64,000 bases of DNA. It comes from Stomorhina lunata (Eukaryota; Arthropoda; Insecta; Diptera; Rhiniidae). Made by a program: the position numbers and the translations under genes. The stretch covers positions 40,596,585-40,660,584 of the forward strand of contig OW121742.1 of the NCBI GenBank assembly GCA_933228675.1, in the 5' to 3' direction. Below the pieces are notes generated by a model. That model saw only the letters and a list, made by a program, of their open reading frames with translations. It was not told the DNA's origin and did not search any database. Positions 35,820-47,624 of the stretch are shown here, piece by piece; the stretch's first letter is position 1, and the number at the start of each line of letters is the position of its first letter.

Positions 35820-36030
35820 AAGCCAAAAAATGTTTGCGGAGAAACCAAATTCCTCGACGCGTTTCGGTGGTTGGTTAAGCCATCTCTTCAGGAGGATTAT
35901 CCCCAATTTAGACTGATCGAAAACCTCGCATTATTACTAAATTTACAAATAAAACTTTTAAGAATTATATTCAAAAACCATAAGTAAAAGCGTAGATTAT
36001 CGACTGAACAAAAAAAACCTTTTTCTGTTT
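35820..36030 (-). mobile_element. Insertion in satellite: probable Penelope-like element remnant
   Basis: This stretch of about 210 bases is unrelated to the satellite and splits the CTATAG array, whose units resume on the far side. Read on the minus strand it contains a hammerhead ribozyme motif (35,838-35,904). Hammerhead ribozymes with a very short stem III are known from the terminal repeats of Penelope-like retroelements and from some other small retroelements. No reverse transcriptase or GIY-YIG coding sequence remains, so this would be a short truncated piece. Assignment to Penelope-like elements is inferred from the ribozyme alone. The element ends are not certain. Confidence 0.55.
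35838..35904 (-). ncRNA. Hammerhead ribozyme motif (type I)
   Basis: On the minus strand the order is as follows. Stem I 5' side is TCCTC (35,896-35,892). The core is CTGAAGA (35,891-35,885). Stem II is GATGG / CCACC (35,884-35,880 with 35,870-35,866, one A-C mismatch) around a 9-nt loop. The second core is GAAA (35,865-35,862). A minimal stem III, ACGCGT, comes next, then the cleavage triplet GTC ending at 35,856, then stem I 3' side GAGGA (35,855-35,851), a perfect complement of TCCTC. Beyond an internal loop a second stem I helix, GGGGA (35,904-35,900) with TCTCC (35,842-35,838), pairs with one G-U. All invariant hammerhead residues I can check are present. Predicted self-cleavage is between 35,856 and 35,855. 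The stem II mismatch may weaken activity. Confidence 0.75.
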
Positions 36031-36238
36031 TTTTCTATAGAAAAATTTTTATAATGAAAAATTTTCTATAGAAAAATTTTTATACAGAAAAATTTTTATA
36101 ATGAAAATTTTTCTATAGAAAAATTTTTATAATGAAAATGTTTCTATAGAAAAAATTTTATAATGAAAATTTTTCTATAGAAAAAATTTTATAATGAAAT
36201 TTTTTCTATAGAAAAAATTTTATAATGGAATTTTTTGT

Positions 36239-37190
36239 TTTTAATTCAGCTGGACTATAGCAACCCACAAAAGGTTAAATTCATAAACCAACCTTATATA
36301 CAAATTTACTCTTCTTTGAACATTTATCAACCAAAAACAATCGATTTAAATAATCAATGTCTAAGTCTATGATCCTGTTGTCTGATAAAGCAGAAGGTGT
36401 TCATTATAAAATCCCAAATGTAACATGCAAAACAGCCTATCATGATAGATCACTTTTGTGTGATATAAATCTAATCCTTAATTAAAAATCAAGAGCTCCA
36501 AACTCAGAAAAAACTGAAAATATTGTGAAATTAATTAATGCTTAAAGGCCATCTACGATAACATTGACACCGACAATCCTGACATTCATATAACAATTAT
36601 TGGGTTACTAGTCGCTAAAGCAAAAAAAAAAAAGACAAAATTTCAACTTGCAACAAACAATTCGACAAACTCACAATCAATTTGATATCTACAATTTGGA
36701 GTAAATTTTTTAGTGAACTTTAGTAATTTACGTGAGTTTGAAGGTAGAGTGCGAATACAACCAACAAGTATGAACGCATATCATATGACACTTGGACTTG
36801 GTCTGTAGTTATTGTTTTTGTTGTTTGTGAAAATTGGTTTGCAAGATGAAATGAAACCAAAATGTATCTACAATTGACAGTTGAACAGACATTACGGACA
36901 CAACGACACAATGTTCAATTGAAAATTTATGGTCACTTGTTAAAGGCTAAAAAGGACTACGTACACGAGTTGGAATTAAATAAAAGTTTTTGTTTTTGTT
37001 TCACTTTTCATCCAACATAAAACACGGCAATAAAACGCACAAAAATGTCGGAGTAAGTTCAATTTTTTTAAGCGGAAATTTGTGGTTTTATAGAGAAGAG
37101 AAAGAAAGACAATATAGGTTGAGGTGAAATATCAAAGGTCCTACATTTGTTTAAGCTATGAGCTATACTATAATATTTAATATAAAAATT
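36239..37190. other. Spacer between inverted CTATAG arrays
   Basis: About 950 bases of non-satellite sequence lie between oppositely oriented 31-bp arrays. No long open frame is convincing. A start codon directly followed by a donor site at 37,045-37,058 is listed separately. Confidence 0.5.
37045..37052 (+). CDS. Candidate start codon at a first-exon splice junction
   Basis: ATGTCGGA is followed immediately by GTAAGT (37,053-37,058). The bases before the ATG (CACAAAA) match the A-rich start context of insect genes, and the upstream DNA is A-rich like a 5' leader. A first coding exon that ends a few codons after the ATG is common in insect genes. No downstream acceptor with a continuing frame was identified, and the next 2.5 kb is satellite. 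I treat it as suggestive only. Confidence 0.15.
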
Positions 37191-39742
37191 TTAAATTAAA
37201 AGTTTTTTTCATAAAAGAAAAATTTTTATAATAAAATTTTTATAGAAAAATTTTCATGATAAAATTTTTTCTATAGAAAAATGTTCATACTAAATTATTT
37301 TCTACAGAAAAATTTTGATTATATAATTTTTTCTATAAAAAAAATGTTCACTTTAAAATTTTTTCTACAAAAAATTTTTATTAAACAAATTTTTATTCTA
37401 TAGAAAAACTTTTATTATAAAATAATTTCTATAGAAGAATTGTCATTATAAAATTTTTTCCATAGGAACATTTTTCATTACAAAACTTTTTCTATAGAAA
37501 AAATTCATTTTCACAGAAAAATTTTCATTATCAAATGTTTTCTAAAGAAAAATTTTCATTGTAAAATTTCTTCTATAGAAAAATTTTCATTATAAAATTT
37601 TTTTATAGACAAATTTTCATTGTAAAATTTTTTCTATAGAAAAATTTTCATTCTAAGATTTTTCTATAGAAAAATTTTTATTATAAAATTTTTTCTATAG
37701 AAAAATTTTTATAATAAAATATTTTCTAAAGAAAAGTTATCATTATAAAATATTTTCTTTAAAAAAATGTTCATAATAAAATATTTTCTATAGAAAAATT
37801 TTCATAATAAAATTTTTTATAGTAAAATTTTTTATAATAAAATTTTTTCTATAGAAAAATTTTCATTATAAATTTTTTTCTATGGAAAAATGTTTATTAT
37901 CAAATTTTTTCTATAGAAAAATGTTAATTATAAAATTTTTTCTATAAAAAAATTTTCATTATAGGAAAAATTCTATAATGACAATTTTTCTATAGAAAAA
38001 TTTTCGTTTTAAAATTTTTTCTATAGCAAAATTTTCGTTTTTAAAATTTGTTCTATAGAAAAATTTTCGTTATAGGTCTTCTTTTAATTTTCATTATAAT
38101 TTTTTTTTATAGAAAAAATTCGCAATAATTTTTTTTTATAAAAAAAATTCATAATAAAATTTTTTCTATAGAAAAATTTTCATTATAAAATTTTTTTTAA
38201 AGAAAAATTTTTATTATAAAATTTTTTCTATAGAAAAATTTTAATTGTAAAATTTTTTCTATAGAAAAATTTTCATTATAAAATTTTTTCTAAAGAAATT
38301 TTTTATTATAAAATTTTTTCTATAGAAAAATTTTAATTGTAAAATTTTTTCTATAGAAAAATTTTTATTGTAAAATTTTTTCTATAGAAAAATTTTCATT
38401 ATAAAATTTTTTCTAAAGAAAAATTTTTATTATAAAATTTTTTCTATAGAAAAATTGCCATTATAAAATTTTTTCTATAGAAATATTTTCATTATAAAAT
38501 TTTTCTAAAGAAAAATTTTTATTGTAACATTTTTTCTATAGAAAAATTTTCATTGTATAATTTTTTCTACAGAAGAATTTTCATTACAAAATTTTTTCTA
38601 TAGAAACATTTTTTTCATAAATTTTTTTCTATAGAAAAATTTTCATTGTAAAATTTTTTCTATAGAAAAATTTTCATTGCAAAATATTTTCTATAGAACA
38701 ATTTGCGTTTTAAAATATTTCTTATAGAAAAATTTTCATTATAAAATTTTTATTATAAAATATTTTCCAAAGAACATTTCATGATAAAATTATTTCTATA
38801 GAAAAATTTTCATTATAAAATTTTTTCTATAGAAAAATGTTCAGTATAAAATTTTTGCCATTGAAAAAAATTTTTTCTAAAAACAAATTTTCATTACAAA
38901 ATTGTTTCTATAAAAAAAATTTCATTATAAAATTTGTTCTATAGAAAAATGTTTGTTATAAAATTTTGTTCAATAGAAAAATGTTCATGATAAAATTTTT
39001 TCTCTAGAAAAATTTTTGTTATAAATTTTTTTTAAAAGAAAAATTTTCATTATAAATTTTTTTCTATAGAAATTTTATAATAAAATTTTTGTTGTAAAAT
39101 TTTTCAGTAGAAAAGTTTTCATTATAAATTTTTTCTATAGAAAATATTCCTTATAAAATTGTTTCAATTAAAAAACTTTCACTCTAAAATTTTTTCTTTA
39201 GAAAAGTTTTCATTATGAAATTTTGTCTATGGAAAAATGTTCATTATATTTTTTTTCAGAAATATAATAAATTTTTTTATAAAACAAATTCATTATAAAA
39301 ATTTTCATTATACAATTTTTTCTATAGATAAATTTTCATTTTAAAATTTTCATTATATAACGTTTTCTATAGAAAAATTTTTGTTATAAAATTTTTTCGA
39401 AAAAGAAATTTTCATTATAAAATATTTTCGAAAGAAAAATTTTCATTCTCAAATTTTTTCTATAGAAAAATTTTAATTTTGCAATTTTTATTATGGAAAA
39501 ATTTTTATTCTAAATTTTTTTCTATAGAAAAATTTTCATTCATAATTTTTTCTATAGAAAATTTTTTTTCAATAGAAAAATTTTCATTATAAAATTTTCT
39601 ATTGAAAAATTTTTATTATAAAATTTTTTCTAAAGAAAAATTTGCATTATAAAATTTTTTCGATAGAAAAATTTTTATTATAAAATTTTTTTTCTATAGA
39701 TTTTTATTATAAAATTGTATCTACAGAAAAATTTTCATTGTA
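37191..39742 (-). repeat. 31-bp CTATAG satellite, orientation 2
   Basis: About 80 units of CTATAGAAAAATTTTCATTA followed by TAAAATTTTTT, the reverse complement of the 33.5-36.2 kb unit, with period 31 (CTATAG at 38,351 and 38,382). Units are variable throughout, with few long uniform runs, so this array appears older than the 42.2-42.9 kb block. It is paired head-on with the array at 33,545-36,238. Confidence 0.95.
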
Positions 39743-40989
39743 AATGACCACAGTCTGGACGTAGTCTCGACTATATCATGACCATAGACTGGACTAGTCT
39801 TAAATATTATTCAGACTATAGCCCTGCTTATAGTCAAACTATAATCTTTACTTTGATCTAATACATATATCATTCCCATCAAAGTGTAGGGTACTCTCAA
39901 AATAATAAAGATAAGAAGAGAAACAAAATTGTCTAAAAATCAACTAAAACGAATCGATAAAGAGATTCTCATTCGATTCGGTGAAAGAAACAAATTAATT
40001 AAAGGAAACCAACAGATATGCTAACTCAATCTATTCATTCAATAAATCAAACCAAAACCTAAACAGCAAAAGTCCATCCCATGCAGAGCCAGCGCAACTC
40101 AATAAATGAATGAATGACGGACGCAATTCCTACACATCGGCCGATACATAAGATTTGTACGAAAGTGTGTGACTGTGTATGTCTTATGGCCAAGTGCTGA
40201 TATTTGTTGCCTCAAATCTTGTTCCTTTTCGGTATATAAACTTTTTGTTTTTGTTGTTGTTGTTGCTGCTTGATTCTCCTGTTGAAGCGTTAAGCAATAT
40301 AAGGCGACAGTTCTTTTTTATGGTTTAAAATATTTCAGACTGTTCCTTGTTCCATTTTTTTTTGTGGCTGTTTTATTACACAAAATGACATTGTGTCGGG
40401 TGTTGGTTTCTTGCTGTTGTTGTAGTTGTTCCTTTTTGTTGGACATACTAGACGACGGCCCATTCAATGATCATGTTAAGTTTTTTTTTTTGGAGCAGTC
40501 AGTAAAATGCAAAATACTTTTGAACAAAAAAAAAATTATACAAAATCAGTATAAATTTATAAAACAACTACAACAAAAATTCTGAAATTATGGATTAAAA
40601 GGGACTTACCGCCTTTAATAAGTCCTGAATGTCTCTCAATATATGTCTTATACTAGTCTGCACTTGTTTAATGGCACTTGGGTAGCGTGTGAGTGGGGAT
40701 GTCGATGACAATGAAAATTTTACAAGGTTTTTTGGTTTTTAAAGGAAAACAAATGGAACTCAAATAATATTTAAGTCCTTCCTTATAGTCAATATAATAG
40801 TAAGGACGATAGCGATGACTATATTTCAAATCAAACTTTATAGTCAAAAATATAGTCCAGCCTATTGTCAATAATACAGCCCATTCTATAGGCACACCAA
40901 CCCATACTTAAAACTATAGTCCACTCTAGCCTAGCCTATAGTGAAGACTATAGTCCTTTAGTCAAGCCTATAGCCAATATAGTCCAGCC
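39743..40989. other. Spacer with TATAGTC-rich debris
   Basis: Both edges (39,745-39,860 and 40,780-40,990) are rich in irregular TATAGTC, GACTATAG and AGTCCAGCC words that look like a decayed short tandem repeat. The middle contains GTTGTTGTTGTTGCTGC near 40,253 and a possible TATATAAA at 40,233, but no convincing gene. The open frames in this stretch start in low-complexity poly-T or poly-A sequence. Confidence 0.5.
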
Positions 40990-43900
40990 ATTTTTCTATA
41001 GAAAAATTTTCATTAAAAAAAATTTTTATATAGACAAATTTTCTATAGAAAAATTTTCATTAAAAATTTTTTCCATAGCAAAGTTTTCATTAAAAATTTT
41101 TTCCATAGAAAAGTTTTCATTAAAATATTTTTTCTACAGAAAAATATTCAATAAAAAATTTTTTCTATAGAAAAATCTTCATTAAATTTTTTTTTATAGA
41201 TAAATTTTTAGAAATTTTTTTTTTTATAGAAAAATTTCCATTTAAAAATTTTTTCTAAGAAAAATTTTCATTAAAAATACTTTCTATCGAAAATTTTTCA
41301 CATGTAGAATTTTATCTATAAAAAAAATTTAGTATTTAAAATTTTTTAATTACAAAAATTTTCCTATATAAAATTTTTTCGATAGAAAAGTTTTCTTTAA
41401 AAAGTTTATTCTACAGAACAATTTTCATTAAAACTATTTTCTATAGAAAATGTTTACAAAAAATTTTATCTATAGAAAAATTCTAATATTTAAAATTTTT
41501 TCTTAAGAAAAATTTTCTTATATAAAATTTTTTCGATAGAAAAATTGTCATTAAAAATTTTTTTCCAAGAAAAAATTTCATTAAAAGTTTTCTCTATAGA
41601 AAAAATTAAAAAACTGTTTTCATTAAAATCTTTTTCTATAGAAAAATTTCTATTAAAGATTTTTTTATAAAAACTTTTTTCTATAGAAAAATTTTTATAA
41701 AAAAATTTTTTCTAGAGCAAAATTCTCATTAATTTTTTTTATTGAAACATTTTCACTAACAAATTTTTTCTATAGAAAAAATTTCATTACAAAAATTTTC
41801 ACTTTAAATTTTTCTATAGAAAAATTTTCATTTAAAAATTTTTTATATAGAAAAATTTTCATATATACAATTTTTTCTGTACAAAAATTTTCATATTTAA
41901 AATTTTTTCTATAAAAAAATTTTCATATATAAAATTTTTTCTATAAAAAAATTTTCAAATATAAAATTATTTCTATAGAAAAATTTTCATACATACAATT
42001 TTTCCTATACAAAAATTTGCATATATAAAATTTTTTCTATAGAAAAATTTGCATATACAAAATTTTTTCTATAGAAAAATTTTCATATAGAACATTTTTT
42101 CTATAGAATAATTCTCATATAGAAATTTTTTTTTTTTATAGAAAAATTCTCATATAGAAAATTTTTTCTATAGATAAATTTTCATATAGAAAATTTTTTC
42201 TATAGAATAATTCTTATATAGAAAATTTTTTCTATAGAAAAACTTTCAATAGAAAAATATTCACATAGAAAATTTTTTTTATAGAAAAATTTTCATATAG
42301 AAAATTTTTTCTATAGAAAAATTTTCATATAGAAAATTTTTTCTATAGAAAAATTTTCATATAGAAAATTTTTTCTATTGAAAAATTTTGATATAGAAAA
42401 TTTTTCTATAGAAACATTTTTATATAAATAATTTTTCTATAGAAAAATTTTTATATAGAAAATTTTTTCTATAGAAAAATTTTCATATAGAAAATTTTTT
42501 CTATAGAAAAATTTTCATATAGAAAATTTTTTCTATAGAAAAATTTTCATATAGAAAATTTTTTCTATAGAAAAATTTTCATATAGAAAATTTTTTCTAT
42601 AGAAAAATTTTCATATAGAAAATTTTTTCTATAGAAAAATTTTCATATAGAAAATTTTTTCTATAGAAAAATTTTCATATAGAAAATTTTTTCTATAGAA
42701 AAATTTTCATATAGAAAATTTTTTCTATAGAAAAATTTTCATATAGAAAATTTTTTCTATAGAAAAATTTTCATATAGAGAATTTTTTCTATAGAAAAAT
42801 TTTCATATAGAAAATTTTTTCTATAGAAAAATTTTCATATAGAAAATTTTTTCCATAGAAAAATTTTCATACATATATTAAATTTTGTCGGTAGAAAAAT
42901 TTTCATTAAAAAATTTTTTCTATAGAAAAATTTTCATATAGAAAATTTTTTCTATAGAAAAATTTTCATATAGAAAATTTTTTCTATAGAAAAATTTTCA
43001 TATATTAAATTTTGTCTATAGAAAAATTTTCATTAAAAAATTTTTTCTATAGAAAAATTTTCATTAAACAATTTTTTCTATAGAAAAATTTTCATAAAAC
43101 AATTTTTTCTATAGAAAAATTTTCATTAAAAAATTTTTTCTATTGAAAAATTTTCATTAAAAAATTTTTTCTATAGAAAAATGTTCATTATAAAATTTTT
43201 TCTGTAGAAAAATTTTCATTAAAAAATTTTTTTTATAGAAAAATTTTGACTAAAAAATTTTTTATTTAGAAAAATTTTCATTCAAAAATTTTTTCTATAG
43301 AAAAATTTTCTTTAAACAATTTTTTTCCATAGAAGAATTTTAATTAAAAAATTTTCCTAAAGAAAAATTTTCATTACAAAATTTTTTCTATGGAAAATTT
43401 TCATTAAAAAATTTTTTTCTATTAAAAAGTTTTCATTAAACAATTTTTTCTGTAGAAAAATTTTCATTAAAAAATTTTTCCATAGAAAAATTTTCATTAA
43501 AAAACTTTTTCTATAGAAAAGTTGTCATTAAAAACTTTTTCGATTGTCATTAAAAATTTTTTCGATAGAAAATTTTACATTAAAAAATGTTGTATATAGA
43601 AAAATTTTCATTAAACATTTTTTATATAGAAAAATTTTTATTAAACATTTTTTATACAGAAAAATTTTCATAAAAAAACTTTTTCTATAGAAAAATTTTC
43701 ATTAAAATTTTTTCTATAGAAAAATTTTCATTAAAAACTTTTTTTATAGAAAAATTTTCATTACAAAAATTTTTATATAGAAAAATTTTCATTAAAAAAT
43801 TTTTTCTATAGAAAAATTTTCATTAAAAAATTTTTCTATAGAAAAATTTTCATTAGAAAAATTTTCATTAGAAATATTTTCATTAGAAAAATTTTTCTAT

Positions 43901-44625
43901 AGAAAAATTTTCATTAGAAAAATTTTTCTATAGAAAAATTTTCATTAAAAAATTTTTCTTTGAAAAATTTTCATTAAAAAACTTTTTCTATAGAAAAATT
44001 TTCATTAAAAACTTCTTCTATAGAAAAATTTTCTATAGAAACATTTTCGTTAAAAAATTTTTTTATAGAAAAATTTTTATTAAAAAATTTTTGCCATAGA
44101 AAAATTTTCATTAAACATTTTTTTCTATAGAAAAATTTTCATTTAAAAATTTTCCTAAAGAAAAATTTTCATATATAAAATTTTTTTAATGGAAAAATTT
44201 TCATATATAAAATTTTTTCTATGGACAAGTTTTCACATATATAATTTTTTCTATATAAAAATTTTCACATATAAAATTTTCTATAGAAAAACTTGTTTTC
44301 TATAGAAATGTTTTTATTAAAAAAAAAAAAAATTATGGAAAAATTGTTTCTATAGAAATATTTTAATTAAAAAAATTTTCAATTGCCAAATTTAAATATA
44401 AAAAATTTTCAATATCAAATTTTGTCTACAGAAAAATTTTTATTAAAAATTTTTTTCTATATTCTTATTATGAAATTTTTTCTAAAGAAAATTTTCATTA
44501 TGAATTTTTCTAAAGAAAAATTTTCATTAAATTTTTTCTTTAAAAAAATGTTCATATATAAAATTTTGCATAAAAGTTTTTTATAGAAAAATTTCTATTG
44601 AAAATATTTTTCGATAGAAGAATGT
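40990..44625 (-). repeat. 31/32-bp CTATAG satellite, several subfamilies
   Basis: About 115 units with CTATAGAAAAATTTTCAT followed by different tails. The tail is TAAAAAATTTTTT (31 bp) in 40,990-41,860 and 43,020-44,150, and ATAGAAAATTTTTT (32 bp, CTATAG at 42,565 and 42,597) in a very uniform block at about 42,260-42,850. Orientation is the same as 37.2-39.7 kb. The right end (44,150-44,625) is degenerate. The 32-bp block is the most homogeneous part and probably the most recently amplified. Confidence 0.95.
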
Positions 44626-45329
44626 TTTAGTTAAGTTCAGTTTGTTATGCTAGATCATACTACCATTTTTAAAGTTGCATGTTGCAAGGCCTTTTAATTC
44701 ACTTGATAAAATGTAGCAAATATTGTTTTTGTTTATTTAAAATTTATTTTGCTAATTTGTTTGACAGGCTGAAGGTTATAAATACTATTTTGTATTTAAC
44801 TAGATTTTGTCGGCGATGGCTTATCTTAAATAGGTGTCATTAGCATTATTATAAACCCAAATGATAAATGTTCTTTCTGGAAAAGGTAACACATTTCTAC
44901 CATTATTAAAAATAAAAGATCTAGACTTTTAAACATTTGCATGACTGTCATTATATTCATATAATTTTTTATGACTCTCTTACATTTCCTTTAGAAAAAA
45001 GAAAATACAAATTTTCCTCTCAACTTTTAAAGTTGCGGTAACATTGATTTTACTTTAAAACACAGTAAAATTTCCCGGATATAAGCAGTTTTATTTAATC
45101 CCACAACTTGTCGCATTAAATCTTGATTACTTTCGTCTGCCTCAATTGATGTTTCCCCCCGTCACACTTTCCTCATTTGATGACTGGGCAAGCTTTTGGT
45201 TGGATGCTTGGTTACCTTTTAGTCAAAGTTAATTACTTTGCATCACTGCACTTGACTTTGGTTAAACGGACAATCGATGGCTGCATGAGGTTCTTCTCGA
45301 CTGTTAGTAGTCAGTCGTCGTCGTCAGTT

Positions 45330-45470
45330 TATAAAATCAGGCCAACAGACTAGAGTCTAGAGCACAGAGACACACACTCACCCAACGCTCATTTCCACAC
45401 TCGTACAGATTTAACAAAAACAAAAAAAAAAAAACACAGAATCACTTCTACCACAAAAACCGCATCCGCT
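45330..45470 (+). promoter_or_regulatory. Candidate promoter and 5' leader
   Basis: TATAAAA at 45,330-45,336 is preceded by a CAGTCGTCGTCGTCAG tract. It is followed by about 130 bases of C/A-rich, ATG-free sequence (ACAGAGACACACACTCACCC and onward) that resembles an insect 5' untranslated leader. The first ATG downstream is at 45,474. No consensus initiator stands out 25-35 bases after the TATA box, so evidence is compositional. Confidence 0.2.
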
Positions 45471-45473
45471 ACT

Positions 45474-45539
45474 ATGAAGTTTGCTGCTACATCAAACCTG
45501 CTGCTCACAGGGGAAATTATTACAACACTCACCGAATGA
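45474..45539 (+). CDS. Short ORF behind the TATA box (unidentified)
   Basis: This is the first ATG after the candidate leader, with context CTACT before the ATG. It opens 21 codons, MKFAATSNLLLTGEIITTLT followed by E, then TGA. The beginning, Met-Lys-Phe-Ala-Ala with a Leu run, resembles the start of a secretion signal, but the frame stops too soon for a secreted protein unless it is spliced. No donor site lies inside it. It could be an upstream ORF, a first-exon remnant or chance. Confidence 0.12.
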   Translation: MKFAATSNLLLTGEIITTLTE

Positions 45540-45664
45540 CTGCAGCAGTGGAAAAGGAAAAAATACAATTGCTATAAGTTCAACAAAAAATATTGAAAGA
45601 AAAACCGATTAAGCAGCAGTAGAAAAACTGTGCAACAAAATGTGGCACTCATAAACTTTCATAC

Positions 45665-46737
45665 ATTTTTGTAAAGAAAAAATTTTTTAATTAAAATTGA
45701 TCCATAGAAAAATGGTTTAATGAAAACTTTTTTTATAGAAAAAATTTCGTTAAAAAAAATTTTCTATAGAAAAAATCTTTAATGAAAATGTTTCTAAAGA
45801 AAAACTTGAATAATAATTTTTCTATAGAAAAAATTTTTTAACGAAATTTTTGCTATAGAAAAAATTTTTTAACGAAATTTATGCTATAGAAAAAATTTTT
45901 TAACGAAATTTTTTCTATAGAAAAAATTTTTTAACGATATTTTTTCTATAGAAAAAATTTTTTAACGAAATTTTTTCTATAGAAAAAATTTTTTAACGAA
46001 ATTTTTTCTACAGAAACAATTTTTTAACGAAACTTTTTCTATAGAAAAAATTTTTAACGAAATTATTTTATAGAAAAAATTTTTTAACGAAATTTTTTCG
46101 AAAGAAAAAATTTTTTTACAAAATTTTTTCCATAGAAAAATTTTTTAACGAAATTTTTTCGAAAGAAAAAATTTTTTTACAAAATTTTTTCCATAGACAA
46201 ATTTTTTAACGAAATTTTTTTCCATAGAAGAATTTTTTAACGAAACTTTTTCGATAGAAAAAATTTTTTAACGAAATTTTTGCTATAGAAAAAATTTTTT
46301 AACGAAATTTTTTCTATAGAAAAAATTTTTTAACGAAATTTTTTCTATAGAAAAAATTTTTTAACGAAATTTTTTCTATAGAAAACATTTTTTAACGAAA
46401 TTTTTTCTATAGAAAAAATTTTTTAACGAAATTTTTTCTATAGAAAAAATTTTTTAATGAAATTTTTTCTATAGAAAACATTTTTTAATGAAATTTTTTC
46501 TATAGAATAAATTTTTTAACGAAATTTGTTCTATAGAATAAATTTTTTAACGAAATTGTTTCTATAGAAAAAATTTTTTAACGAAATTTTTTCTATAGAA
46601 AATTTTTTTTAACGAAATTTTTTCTATTCAAAAAATTTTTGAACGAAATTTTTTCTTTAGAAAAAATTTTTACAAAAAACGAATTTTATAATGAAAATTT
46701 TTCTACTGAAAAAAATTTTAAATGAAAGCTTTTCTTT
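45665..46737 (+). repeat. 31-bp CTATAG satellite, AACG subfamily
   Basis: About 34 units of CTATAGAAAAAATTTTTTAA followed by CGAAATTTTTT, period 31 (CTATAG at 46,345 and 46,376). Orientation is like 33.5-36.2 kb, hence opposite to the 41.0-44.6 kb array. A CpG in AACGAAA marks the subfamily. The block at 46,085-46,200 contains a duplicated pair of TTCGAAAGAAAAAATTTTTT variant units. Confidence 0.95.
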
Positions 46738-47624
46738 GAGTATATCGCAATTACACCGCTCACAACTTCCCACAAGAATTAACTTGTGTTTGAGTGTTTG
46801 AAATTACGAATTTCCACTGTTTATTCGTAACAATCACATGAGGAAAAATGATTTCCGTTAGATTAACAACATCACACAGCAATAAAAAAAGTACAGGCTC
46901 CTTGTGGCACAACCAGAAAAAAAATAGCACAATAACTCAAATACACATTCACTTGCAACTTCTTATTTACGCTTGATTATAGCGGGTGTTGGTGGCAAGT
47001 GTTGCAAGTGTATATGACCATTTATAGCTAAACTACTATTTTACATGCAGTTGGTCTCCAAACGTTAACGTTAATAATATTTACAGCTTTAACTTTTAGA
47101 TTTTAAAGATTTCCTATGATACCCTTAACTAAGTTAATGTTGTTGCTGCCGCTTGCAATACTTTTTTTATTTCTTTGTCGTCATGTTAAAATGATGGCAA
47201 TTTGTTTGGCTGTCCCCCCGACTCATTCATATATGGATGAATGTTTGGAAGCAGAGCAGCAGACGCTGCTGCTACGCATCCTGTGGGTAATTAAAAATGC
47301 ATTCTCTACTGTCTCTCACAGTTTTTATACCTTTTCCGAGATAAATAAACGAGAATGACCATTACGACCACATTGTGGGCTTCTGCATCAGCGCATACAA
47401 TTTCATATTTAATGGTTTGTTTTGTCTTCATTTCTTGTCTGTTTTTTTTTTGTTTTTCCTGGTGGAAAAGTAGAACCTGTCGTTAGAAGATGAAGAAGGA
47501 AAAGCATTTTAGTTTAATTTCATGGAGTAGGCGATCGAGAAAATCAGTGTGATGGTGTTTATTAACCCTTTAGTGGCAAATATTTGTTTGAAACGCAAAG
47601 CCAAAACAAAGACTAAGATATAAA
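46738..47624. other. Non-satellite spacer
   Basis: No supported gene. An 80-codon plus-strand frame at 47,116-47,358 starts with a hydrophobic run (LMLLLPLAILFLFLC). It has no recognisable domain, and part of it overlaps a GAGCAGCAGACGCTGCTGCT palindromic tract, so I do not call it. Degenerate 12-bp satellite words begin near 47,600. Confidence 0.45.

Larger units (their letters stand above)
33545..36238 (+). repeat. 31-bp CTATAG satellite, orientation 1
   Basis: About 80 units of GAAAATTTTTCTATAGAAAA followed by AATTTTATAAT; the period is 31 bp (CTATAG at 35,470 and 35,501). The CTATAG core with its flanking T- and A-runs is itself palindromic, while the ATAATG side gives direction. A sub-block at 34,840-35,110 has CGATAG in place of CTATAG. 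The array is interrupted at about 35,820-36,030 by foreign sequence holding the hammerhead motif. Confidence 0.95.
44626..45664. other. Non-satellite spacer with promoter-like segment
   Basis: This segment includes a GC-richer stretch from 45,090 to 45,660, where a TATA box, a leader-like sequence and a short ATG frame occur in order (separate entries). No known gene is recognised. Confidence 0.45.

Noticed and set aside
47116..47358. 80-codon ORF with a hydrophobic N-terminus
   Set aside because: The hydrophobic run comes from a TTG/CTG-rich low-complexity stretch and there is no signal cleavage context, domain or conserved Cys pattern.
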